Positions 51,740 through 58,367 of a stretch of DNA of 64,000 bases are shown here, piece after piece. Origin of the DNA: Candidatus Villigracilis saccharophilus. GTDB taxonomy: Bacteria; Chloroflexota; Anaerolineae; Anaerolineales; Villigracilaceae. A program made the position numbers and the translations under genes. The notes beneath the pieces were generated by a model. The model made no database searches and was not told where the DNA came from. It was given only the letters and a program-made list of their open reading frames with translations. The DNA is taken from assembly GCA_016709305.1 (NCBI GenBank), contig JADJNA010000005.1:1-64000 (forward strand), in the 5' to 3' direction. Numbering within the stretch: the stretch's first letter is position 1; each line of letters opens with the position of its first letter.

Positions 51740-51766
51740 GTAGGGGCGGGGTTACCCCGCCCCTAC
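51740..51766. repeat. GC-rich perfect hairpin, REP-like
   Basis: GTAGGGGCGGGG (51740-51751), loop TTA, CCCCGCCCCTAC (51755-51766). It lies 6 nt after the M20 stop. No T-tract follows, so it is more like a mobile palindromic repeat than a terminator. Confidence 0.75.
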
Positions 51767-51791
51767 GGAAAATATTGGCGGAAAAAATTTA

Positions 51792-52256
51792 ATGGAAGAT
51801 CGAATAATTACTTACGGCGGACAGGCAGTGATCGAGGGCGTGATGATGCGCGGGCAAAAGGCGTATGCCATCGCCATGCGCGCGCCCGATGGCAGCATCG
51901 CGATCCACACCCAAAAACTTGCGAATGTATATCGCTCGGGCATTACCAAGATCCCCTTTTTGCGCGGATCCATTCTTTTGTGGGATGCCCTCGGATTGGG
52001 CATGAACGCCCTGACGATTTCTGCGAATACCCAAACAGGTGAGGATGAAAAATTGGAAGGCCCGGCTCTTTATTTAACTCTGGGCCTGTCTCTAACCATC
52101 GGCATTGGACTCTTCTTTTGCTGCCCGCCGGTCTCGGCGGACTTGCCGAACATTATCTCGGCTGGAGTCCCTGGCTCAACAACCTGGTCGAAGGCGTATT
52201 GCGTTTGGTATTTCTGGTCGCGTACGTTTGGGGCATCAGTTTCATGCCGGATGTGA
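51792..52256 (+). CDS. DUF1385 membrane protein, N-terminal part (frame shifted)
   Basis: The N-terminal part reads YGGQAVIEGVMMRGQKAYAIAMRAPDG, the DUF1385 signature, followed by TKIPFLRGSILLWDALGLGMNAL and a first membrane helix. After about residue 108 (GIGLFF) the frame runs into non-homologous sequence and stops at 52256. Adding one T to the T4 run at 52116-52119 joins it in frame to the second part. DUF1385 proteins are multi-pass membrane proteins of unknown function, often with a GGQAVIEGVMMRG motif near the front. Confidence 0.88.
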   Translation: MEDRIITYGGQAVIEGVMMRGQKAYAIAMRAPDGSIAIHTQKLANVYRSGITKIPFLRGSILLWDALGLGMNALTISANTQTGEDEKLEGPALYLTLGLSLTIGIGLFFCCPPVSADLPNIISAGVPGSTTWSKAYCVWYFWSRTFGASVSCRM

Positions 52257-52669
52257 AGCGGCTCTTCATGTATCACGGCGCGGAACATAAGACCATCAAT
52301 GCTTTTGAAGCGGGTGCGGAATTGACTCCTGAAGTCGTGGCGAAATACCCCATTGAACATGCGCGTTGCGGGACAGCATTCTTGCTGACGCTTGTTTTGC
52401 TTTCTATTTTGATCTTTACCGCTTTAGGGCCGATGCCTATTGTGTGGCGCCTTCTCACCAGAGTATTGTTTATCCCCATTCTGGCGGGCATTGCCATCGA
52501 ATACATCCGCTGGACGGCAAACCATTTGGATAATCCGTTTGTTCAAATGTTGATCAAACCCAATCTGGCTTTACAGCATCTCACCACAAGCACCCCTGAT
52601 AACTCCATGCTGGAAGTTGCGATTGCATCATTCCAGTCCATGCGCAAAGCGGAGCAGGAAGCCGCGTAG
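52118..52669 (+). CDS. DUF1385 membrane protein, C-terminal part
   Basis: 183 residues in the -1 frame. Contains LLPAGLGGLAEHYLG, the family motif FMYHGAEHKTINAFEAG, HARCGTAFLLTLVLLS and a last pair of membrane helices with GIAIEYIRWTANH. With the first part it gives about 293 residues, the normal length. The ATG at 52118 is the first in frame and is probably not a true start. Function unknown. Confidence 0.88.
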   Translation: MLPAGLGGLAEHYLGWSPWLNNLVEGVLRLVFLVAYVWGISFMPDVKRLFMYHGAEHKTINAFEAGAELTPEVVAKYPIEHARCGTAFLLTLVLLSILIFTALGPMPIVWRLLTRVLFIPILAGIAIEYIRWTANHLDNPFVQMLIKPNLALQHLTTSTPDNSMLEVAIASFQSMRKAEQEAA

Positions 52670-52687
52670 AGGTTAATTTCTTCATCG

Positions 52688-52719
52688 AAAAAGAGACAGG
52701 CACCTATCTGTCTCTTTTT
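52688..52719. terminator. Bidirectional terminator between DUF1385 and nuclease genes
   Basis: AAAAAGAGACAG (52688-52699) and CTGTCTCTTTTT (52708-52719) form a perfect 12-bp stem with an 8-base loop; works for both convergent genes. Confidence 0.88.
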
Positions 52720-52749
52720 GTTTATCCGTTTCGCGAAGCAATCTGTTGA

Positions 52750-53589
52750 TCAAAACGCAATCTCACCGATCTGCTCAAAATTGATATCGAACAATTCCTC
52801 GGTAGCGGTTTCCAATTCGGCGTCGGCGGCGTCACCGGCGCGGATGCCTCTGTCGCAGTAGGATCTGTAGGGGCAGTAACTGCACTTCGAGACATCATCA
52901 GTTTTCGGGAAGTCTGATGCGGAAGCTATTTCATCAGCGATCTTAATAAGTGCATCCCAATCCCGTTTGTATTGATCCGCTTTATAAACAAAACGCGCAG
53001 GTTCAGTGGGGAAGTCGGTGAACCAGTAAACCATTTCGATCTGTTCTGGTGTGAACGGTTTTCCACCATTCAAATGCCCACCCGCCTGCACCAGCAATGC
53101 GCGATAGGCGCGCGTCTGCCAGCGGATGTGAAGAAATTCGTTCTTCGGGCGTTTACGATAGGTTTTCCAATCAAAAATAACCGCCCGATCCTTATCAATT
53201 GCGATCAGATCATACTTCGCCACCAAACGGAATTTTCCAAGCGGCGCGGAAAGCGTGGCTTCCGCATAAAGACCTGACTGGTCTCCGCGAAGCGCCCTGT
53301 GGGTCAGACCTGTCAGGTCTTTTGCATTAACATAATTCTCCCACCACCTTTGCAGGTTATCCGTGTTCGCCAGTTTGCCGACCTGCTCCGCAGGGATGCC
53401 GATCAGGTGCTGCTGTACGAGGCGATGAAAATATTCGCCTTCCTGCTGATGCTTTTCGTTTTCGAGGGCAGGCTCGCTTTCAACGGCGGGATACGCCAAA
53501 TGCTGGATGTAGCGCAATTCAAAGCGGCGCGTGCAATCGGTGTAATCCTGTAAAGATGACTGGCTGAGGGAGCGCAATTGTTCGGTCAT
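52750..53589 (-). CDS. PD-(D/E)XK nuclease-like protein with 4Fe-4S cysteines
   Basis: 279 residues, stand-alone. Nuclease core: AEATLSAPLG, VAKYDLIAIDKDRAVIFDWKTYRK (Asp and D-x-K of PD-(D/E)XK) and QTRAYRALLVQAG (QxxxY). C-terminal KCSYCPYRSYC (C-x2-C-x5-C) plus the early Cys in DCTRRFEL give the four cysteines of the AddB/Cas4/RecB-like iron-sulfur nuclease class. No helicase, cas or addA gene is close. It should act on DNA ends or single strands. Divergent from the NYN gene with a 63-base gap. Confidence 0.85.
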   Translation of the reverse strand: MTEQLRSLSQSSLQDYTDCTRRFELRYIQHLAYPAVESEPALENEKHQQEGEYFHRLVQQHLIGIPAEQVGKLANTDNLQRWWENYVNAKDLTGLTHRALRGDQSGLYAEATLSAPLGKFRLVAKYDLIAIDKDRAVIFDWKTYRKRPKNEFLHIRWQTRAYRALLVQAGGHLNGGKPFTPEQIEMVYWFTDFPTEPARFVYKADQYKRDWDALIKIADEIASASDFPKTDDVSKCSYCPYRSYCDRGIRAGDAADAELETATEELFDINFEQIGEIAF

Positions 53590-53598
53590 GTTCTTATT

Positions 53599-53629
53599 TT
53601 GCCACAGATTGTGGCCCCTATGCTATACT
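53599..53629 (+). promoter_or_regulatory. Promoter of the NYN gene
   Basis: TTGCCA (53599-53604), a 19-base spacer, and TATACT (53624-53629) with TG at 53621-53622 (extended -10). Start near 53636, 17 nt before the ATG; GGAG is at 53643. Confidence 0.55.
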
Positions 53630-53652
53630 TTTAAAAAATAAATGGAGTACCC

Positions 53653-54693
53653 ATGGGACAGGATAATCAAGTAGCAGTATTTATAGATTACGATAATGTT
53701 GAAATGAGCGTGGAAGACGCACTCGGCAAGGGGACTGAAGTGGATTGGGCGAAGGTGCTTCAAAACGCGACACAGGTGGGACGGGTGGTCTTACGACGCG
53801 CTTATGCGGATTGGGCCGAAGCCGCCAGCAGGCAGCGTGTGCTGCTCAGCCTTGGCGTGGAGTTGATCCACGTCAACAGCAGACGCGGCAAGAATGCGGC
53901 GGATATTCGGATTGTGATCGACGCGTTAGAACTGCTTCACAGTGACCAAAATTTGTTCACCCACGTTCTGCTCGTTTCAGGTGACGGTGACTTCACCGAA
54001 CTGGTGCATCGCCTGCGTTCGCATGGAAAGAATGTGATCGGCATGGGCGTCACCGGCACCAGCGCGGAATATCTGGTTAACGCCTGCGATAAATTCATCT
54101 ATTATGACAAACTTCCCGGGGTGAGCAAAGTTAAGAAAAATAATCAAAACCCGCCCGCGCAAAAACAGAATGGCGGTGCCAGCCCGAAGCCAAGCCTGCC
54201 GACAGCCACTACACCGGAAGGAAAATTACAACAGTATTCGAACCTGCTGGCGGCCCGCAAGATACGCGTCGCGAACGGGGAACAGCGTCCGCGTGTGATC
54301 TACAAAATCTATGAGATGGTCAAGAACCATCCCGAACAATTGACCTTCAATGAGTTGAAGGACCAGGTCGAAGCCTACTTTGCAAAGCAAACACCGAAAA
54401 TAGAAACACAAATCGTCACGGATATTGTTTACCAGCTCTTCTATACCTTTTGTTTTGAGTTCGATCCCGAAAGCCATGAACGCATTTTGGACCGCAAAAT
54501 GTTTTTTGGGGCTGACGTACAAAAGCCCTCCGACCTGCTTGAGAAATGTGACCGCAAACTTTTACAATTGCTGGTCTCTGATCTGGGCGCTCCCGAAAAA
54601 ATGGACGGTGAAATTGCCGCGCTTATTTTGTATGGCGGCGTTCTCACCCCGAAGGTGCTGGATCACATCGCCGATCTGGTTCTATCTGAATAA
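53653..54693 (+). CDS. NYN domain protein (LabA/Limkain-like), probable RNase
   Basis: 346 residues. The NYN (PIN-like) domain spans about 1-155: VFIDYDNVEMS (Asp), SRRGKNAADIRIVIDALELL (Asp) and LLVSGDGDFTELVHRLR (Asp-Asp) form the acidic metal site of a metal-dependent RNase; MGVTGTSAEYLVNACDKFIYYD is the usual domain end. A Pro/Asn-rich linker follows, then a helical C-terminal part (about 200-346) that may be an OST-HTH/LOTUS-like or other winged-helix region, not clear by eye. Substrate is unknown. Confidence 0.85.
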   Translation: MGQDNQVAVFIDYDNVEMSVEDALGKGTEVDWAKVLQNATQVGRVVLRRAYADWAEAASRQRVLLSLGVELIHVNSRRGKNAADIRIVIDALELLHSDQNLFTHVLLVSGDGDFTELVHRLRSHGKNVIGMGVTGTSAEYLVNACDKFIYYDKLPGVSKVKKNNQNPPAQKQNGGASPKPSLPTATTPEGKLQQYSNLLAARKIRVANGEQRPRVIYKIYEMVKNHPEQLTFNELKDQVEAYFAKQTPKIETQIVTDIVYQLFYTFCFEFDPESHERILDRKMFFGADVQKPSDLLEKCDRKLLQLLVSDLGAPEKMDGEIAALILYGGVLTPKVLDHIADLVLSE

Positions 54694-54700
54694 AATCAGT

Positions 54701-54706
54701 TATAAT
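54701..54706 (+). promoter_or_regulatory. -10 box (TATAAT) upstream of the ABC-F leader
   Basis: A perfect TATAAT 8 nt after the NYN stop and 7 nt before an ATG. No strong -35. A start near 54713 would make the leader frame leaderless. Confidence 0.5.
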
Positions 54707-54713
54707 CGCGGCC

Positions 54714-54809
54714 ATGATCTACAAATTTCTCGCAGGCAAATCTCCTCTCATCATTGGCGTACGTGGCTTCATTTTCACCACACCTTCTGGAATCGCGCCT
54801 GTATGCTGA
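54714..54809 (+). CDS. Possible leader peptide of the ABC-F gene (31 codons)
   Basis: ATG to TGA, beginning 7 nt after TATAAT, no Shine-Dalgarno. Encodes 31 residues (starts MIYKFLAGKSP, ends SGIAPVC). A short ATGCT-GAA-AGCAT hairpin covers its last codons (54803-54815), and the terminator starts 26 nt later. Its position fits a leader that senses ribosome stalling, but no coding bias or homology supports it, so it may not be translated. Confidence 0.35.
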   Translation: MIYKFLAGKSPLIIGVRGFIFTTPSGIAPVC

Positions 54810-54835
54810 AAGCATGAATATTTCTTTAACTTTCC

Positions 54836-54864
54836 AACGCCGCAGGCTGCCCTGCGGCGTTTTT
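54836..54864 (+). terminator. Intrinsic terminator / attenuator before ABC-F
   Basis: AACGCCGCAGG (54836-54846), loop CTGC, CCTGCGGCGTT (54851-54861), then T to 54864: a perfect 11-bp stem with T-tract. It ends 23 nt before the ABC-F ATG. It may simply end the NYN message, but any transcript of ABC-F from upstream must pass it. Confidence 0.85.
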
Positions 54865-54887
54865 ATTTATAACAATGGAAATGTAAA

Positions 54888-56519
54888 ATGGTACAACTTC
54901 AACTCGCAAACATCACGCTTGTCCTCGGTGCAAAACGCATCTTCGAAAATTTAAATTGGGAAATCCAGAGCGGACAGAAGATCGGTCTAATCGGTGCGAA
55001 TGGCGCGGGAAAATCTTCGCTCTTCAAAATGATCGAAGGCGAGCATTCTCCCGAAATGGGCGGAGGCATCACCCGCGCCCGCCTCATTACAACGGGATAC
55101 CTGTCCCAGTCACCCGAGCTTGATTCTTCGCTGACGGCGCTGGATGCCGCGCTTGCGGGCAATCCGCGTGTGGCAGAAGTCCATGCTGAATTGGAACGCG
55201 TGGAAAATAGTCTGGGCGATCCTGATGTCTACAGCAATGAACGTAAACTTCAACGCGCGCTTGAAGTACAACATAAGCTCATCGAAGAATATCACGCGCT
55301 CGGCGGAGACTCTTATCCCGCGCGTGTGCGTGACCTATTGCTCGGGCTGGGACTCGCTCAAAGTGAATTGACCAAGCCCCTGTCCGTGCTCAGCGGGGGA
55401 CAGAAAAAACTGGTCGGTCTGGCGCGTTTGCTTCTTGTCCGTCCAGATATTTTATTGCTGGATGAACCCGATAATCATCTGGATCTGCCCGGGAAAATGT
55501 TCCTCGAAAAACTCATCCGCGAATACGATGGGACTGTTGTGCTGATCTCGCACGACCGTTATTTACTGGATGCCGCTGTTACCCACATCGCCGAATTGGA
55601 AGACGGCAGGCTGACTTTGTTCGAAGGCGATTACTCATCTTATATAACAGATAAGGAATTACGTCTGGCGCGGCAGGAAGAGTTGTATCAGATTCAAAAG
55701 CGCGGACTCGCGCGAATGGAAATGGCGCTCAAACGCTATAAAGTTTGGGTGGAATTCAGTGATAAATTTGCCAGTCGAATCCATGCGATGGAAGCGCGCA
55801 TGGCCCGTGTGGATAAGATCGAGAAACCAAATTTGGACCGCAAGCGTATGGACTTGCGTTTAAGCGGCTGGCGCGGCTCGAATAAAGTATTGGAACTGGA
55901 CGGTATTTCAAAATCGTTCGGTTCGAGGAAAATATTTTCGGGTCTAAACGAAACCATCTGGCATGGAGAGCGCGTTGGATTGATCGGTCCGAACGGCGCA
56001 GGAAAATCCGTTCTGCTGCGAATGATCCTTGGCAAGGAAACGCCTGATACAGGCGAAGTGAAAATTGGTCCCAGCATTTCCATCGGACATTACGCGCAGG
56101 AACATGAAACACTGGATTTCAATCAAACCGTCGTGGATGCTGTCCGCTATGCGGGTGAAATGAGTGAAGGAAGAGCCACGGCGTTTTTGCTGCATTACCT
56201 TTTTACCTATAAACAAGTCTCACAAAAGATCGGCGAACTCTCAGGCGGTGAGCGCAGTCGTTTGCAGCTTGCGCTGGTGGTTTTATCCGGCGCAAACTTT
56301 TTGCTATTGGATGAACCCACGAATAATCTGGATATCGCTTCTGCCGAAGTGCTGGAACAGGCTCTCGAAGATTTTGTCGGCACAGTGCTGGTCATTTCAC
56401 ATGACCGTTATTTCCTCGACCGCACGGTTGAGCGGCTGCTTGTGATCGAAGATGGTCAGCTGGTTGAATATCAAGGCGGCTATAGCGATTATCTTGAAAA
56501 GAAAGATAAAAATCCATAA
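54888..56519 (+). CDS. ABC-F family ATP-binding protein
   Basis: 543 residues, two ABC domains and no membrane parts. Domain 1: Walker A GANGAGKSSL, signature LSGGQKKLV, Walker B ILLLDEPDNHLD. Domain 2: GPNGAGKSVL, LSGGERSRLQ, FLLLDEPTNNLD. The P-site-tRNA-interacting linker lies between (about 240-325, Arg/Lys-rich). ABC-F proteins work on the ribosome, rescuing stalled complexes or giving resistance to ribosome-targeting antibiotics. The ATG has only GGAAATG upstream and is preceded at 1 nt by a three-codon frame (ATG GAA ATG TAA, 54875-54886). The terminator just upstream implies control by readthrough. Which ABC-F subtype is not certain. Confidence 0.92.
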   Translation: MVQLQLANITLVLGAKRIFENLNWEIQSGQKIGLIGANGAGKSSLFKMIEGEHSPEMGGGITRARLITTGYLSQSPELDSSLTALDAALAGNPRVAEVHAELERVENSLGDPDVYSNERKLQRALEVQHKLIEEYHALGGDSYPARVRDLLLGLGLAQSELTKPLSVLSGGQKKLVGLARLLLVRPDILLLDEPDNHLDLPGKMFLEKLIREYDGTVVLISHDRYLLDAAVTHIAELEDGRLTLFEGDYSSYITDKELRLARQEELYQIQKRGLARMEMALKRYKVWVEFSDKFASRIHAMEARMARVDKIEKPNLDRKRMDLRLSGWRGSNKVLELDGISKSFGSRKIFSGLNETIWHGERVGLIGPNGAGKSVLLRMILGKETPDTGEVKIGPSISIGHYAQEHETLDFNQTVVDAVRYAGEMSEGRATAFLLHYLFTYKQVSQKIGELSGGERSRLQLALVVLSGANFLLLDEPTNNLDIASAEVLEQALEDFVGTVLVISHDRYFLDRTVERLLVIEDGQLVEYQGGYSDYLEKKDKNP

Positions 56520-56526
56520 AGCCTTA

Positions 56527-56535
56527 TGCTATACT
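56527..56535 (+). promoter_or_regulatory. Extended -10 promoter for the double-ACT gene
   Basis: TGCTATACT (56527-56535), the same 9 bases as in the NYN promoter, 41 nt before the chosen ATG. No good -35. Confidence 0.5.
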
Positions 56536-56576
56536 CAGTTTACATCTCACAAAATATATAAAAAATGGGAGTCCCT

Positions 56577-57104
56577 ATGCCGAAAAATATTGTGTTGACC
56601 CTGACAGGCCGCGATAAGATCGGGCTCGTTGACAATGTTACGAATGTGATCGCAAAGCGTACGGGCAATGTGATTGCCAGCCGCATGGCGCGCCTGGGCG
56701 GGGAATTTGCCATACTCATGCTGGTCTCTGTCCCTGATAGCGAGTTCGCAAATCTCGACCACGATTTTCAGCAAGTGCGCGGGGAGGGATATCAGGTCAC
56801 TCTTTTGCAGACTGAAGACGATTCAAAGAAGTATGCGGGCTGGCTGCCTTATGAGATCGAGGTGACCGGCGCGGACCATGAAGGTATCATCCACGAGATA
56901 TCGCATCATCTTGCCACGCAGAGCATCAACATCGAAAATATGGATACCAGTTCCGCCCCTGCGCCGATGAGCGGCACCCCCTTGTTTACAATGAAGGGGA
57001 TTGTGCTTGTCCCGCCGCATTTGAACTTTCATGTCTTGAGTGATGAACTCGAAGAGATCGGCGATAAATTGAATGTGAATGTAAAAGTGGAAATGGTGAA
57101 GTAG
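56577..57104 (+). CDS. Double ACT domain protein (GcvR-like)
   Basis: About 175 residues with two ACT domains: the first opens NIVLTLTGRDKIGLVDNVTNVIAKR, the second PYEIEVTGADHEGIIHEISHHLA, and the end reads DELEEIGDKLNVNVKVEM. Resembles GcvR, the glycine cleavage system regulator, which has no DNA-binding domain and works by contact with another regulator. No gcv gene or gcvA-like regulator is nearby, so regulation of glycine metabolism is only inferred. GGGAG before ATG 56577 supports this start over 56565. Confidence 0.85.
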   Translation: MPKNIVLTLTGRDKIGLVDNVTNVIAKRTGNVIASRMARLGGEFAILMLVSVPDSEFANLDHDFQQVRGEGYQVTLLQTEDDSKKYAGWLPYEIEVTGADHEGIIHEISHHLATQSINIENMDTSSAPAPMSGTPLFTMKGIVLVPPHLNFHVLSDELEEIGDKLNVNVKVEMVK

Positions 57105-57117
57105 GGAAAGAAAGCGA

Positions 57118-57164
57118 AAAGCAAAAGGCGGAAGGCAGTCAACCTGCCTTCCGCCTTTTGCTTT
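57118..57164. terminator. Long bidirectional terminator hairpin
   Basis: A perfect 21-bp stem (57118-57138 with 57144-57164, core GCAAAAGGCGGAAGGCAG, loop TCAAC) lies between the convergent ACT and ABC-2 permease genes. T-rich on either side of the arm ends. Confidence 0.85.
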
Positions 57165-57171
57165 CTGGAAC

Positions 57172-58146
57172 TTACTCGTATCTAAATCTCATCACACCTA
57201 CGCTAAAAAATATTGCCGCAAACCCGAGCAAGACCCCTGCTTCTGGCAGAATTTGGATCAGACTTCCGTTGCGTATGACCAGATCTAATAATCCCTGCAT
57301 GGCCCATGTGGTTGGCAATATCTTGACGATGTTTTGAACAACAGCGGGGAATAATTCCAGCGGATACCAGCATCCGCCCATGAGCGCCATGACCATGCCC
57401 ATCATGATGCTCAATCCGCTGGCCTGGCCTTCGGTCTTGATGAATGTTCCCATGGTTGTTCCGATCGCGCCTGCCGCCAATGCGGCGGCGGTTAGGATGA
57501 CGAACAAAGCCAATGGTTCACGACCCCAATTAAGTTTCATTACGAAGCTGCCAAATAGGATCAGCAGGGACATTTGTACAAGCGCCATGACGACCTGGCC
57601 GGAGATCGTGCCGAGCAGGTAGGTGGCTTTGCTTGTGGGCGTGGTCAGAACGCGGCGCAGTGTTCCCTGTTGACGTTCATAGGCAAATAAACCTGAGATT
57701 CCGAACAGTGGGATGAATACCCATGTGATCAGCTGTCCCGCTGATGAACTGGCGCGCGGGTCATATTCAATGCGGTCCGGGGTTGAGCCTTCGACAACAG
57801 TGACACGTTCGGGTGAATCTGCTTGCATGGTTTGAGCCAGTTTTAGCGACTCTTCAAAATAGGCCTGACGGTCTGTTTCGGATTTAAATGCCCCGTTCTC
57901 TTCGGCTGTTTTTACCGCATTATTCGCGGCGTTGACCGCGCTGCTGACACTGCGCAGGGCTGTTTGCACGGCGCGCTCGGCGACAGTGGCATTTAGGTTG
58001 TTTGGCTGTTGGCGAAAATCAACCTGGGCTGTGCCGTCTTGAATGGCTTGTAGATCCAGGTTTGCGGGAATGACCAATACCACCGTTGCGCGGCGTGAGT
58101 CGAATTGACTCTCGGCTTCATCCAAAGGTAATACTTCGGGGCGCAC
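57172..58146 (-). CDS. ABC-2 type permease, C-terminal part (frame shifted)
   Basis: 324 residues. Begins after the shift with RPEVLPLDEAE, then RRATVVLVIPANLD, an outer region, and the membrane domain: FIPLFGISGLFAYERQQGTLRRVLTTPTSK (ABC2 membrane-3 signature), followed by five more helices (LNWGREPLALF, MGMVMALMGGCWYPLELFP). It is the second half of a permease of about 398 residues. The usual start of the outer domain lies in the separate N-terminal frame. Function: with the adjacent permease and ATPase exports lipids, drugs or peptides; substrate unknown. Confidence 0.85.
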   Translation of the reverse strand: MRPEVLPLDEAESQFDSRRATVVLVIPANLDLQAIQDGTAQVDFRQQPNNLNATVAERAVQTALRSVSSAVNAANNAVKTAEENGAFKSETDRQAYFEESLKLAQTMQADSPERVTVVEGSTPDRIEYDPRASSSAGQLITWVFIPLFGISGLFAYERQQGTLRRVLTTPTSKATYLLGTISGQVVMALVQMSLLILFGSFVMKLNWGREPLALFVILTAAALAAGAIGTTMGTFIKTEGQASGLSIMMGMVMALMGGCWYPLELFPAVVQNIVKILPTTWAMQGLLDLVIRNGSLIQILPEAGVLLGFAAIFFSVGVMRFRYE

Positions 58147-58367
58147 CGCTGTGATCTATCCAATTCAGCGATGATGTTCAGGGAGATGACAGTATTGGCT
58201 TGGTCTACAACGACAAGACGTACACGATTATCGTCATCATTTGACGGTGTTCCGCCCGCGAGCAGGAAAGTGAAGATGAGCGGGAGAAGAATGAAGAATA
58301 TCAACTCTGATGAACTGGCAAAACGGACGATGGCATCCTTCCAGGCGATGGCAAATATTTTTTTCAT
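57993..58367 (-). CDS. ABC-2 type permease, N-terminal part (frame shifted)
   Basis: About 125 residues in this frame from ATG 58367 (MKKIFAIAWKDAIVRFASSSEL), first membrane helix FFILLPLIFTFLLAGG, then the outer region up to LNIIAELDRS, where the frame diverges. The remaining codons before the stop at 57993 are out of register. Adding one base around 58141-58157 joins it to the C-terminal part. Its ATG overlaps the stop of the neighbouring permease by 4 nt (ATGA). Confidence 0.85.
   Translation of the reverse strand: MKKIFAIAWKDAIVRFASSSELIFFILLPLIFTFLLAGGTPSNDDDNRVRLVVVDQANTVISLNIIAELDRSQRCAPKYYLWMKPRVNSTHAAQRWYWSFPQTWIYKPFKTAQPRLIFANSQTT

Noticed and set aside
54875..54886. Three-codon minigene MEM-stop as a proven regulatory element
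   Set aside because: Short ATG-stop frames arise easily by chance in AT-rich leaders; it is noted only as part of the ABC-F leader.
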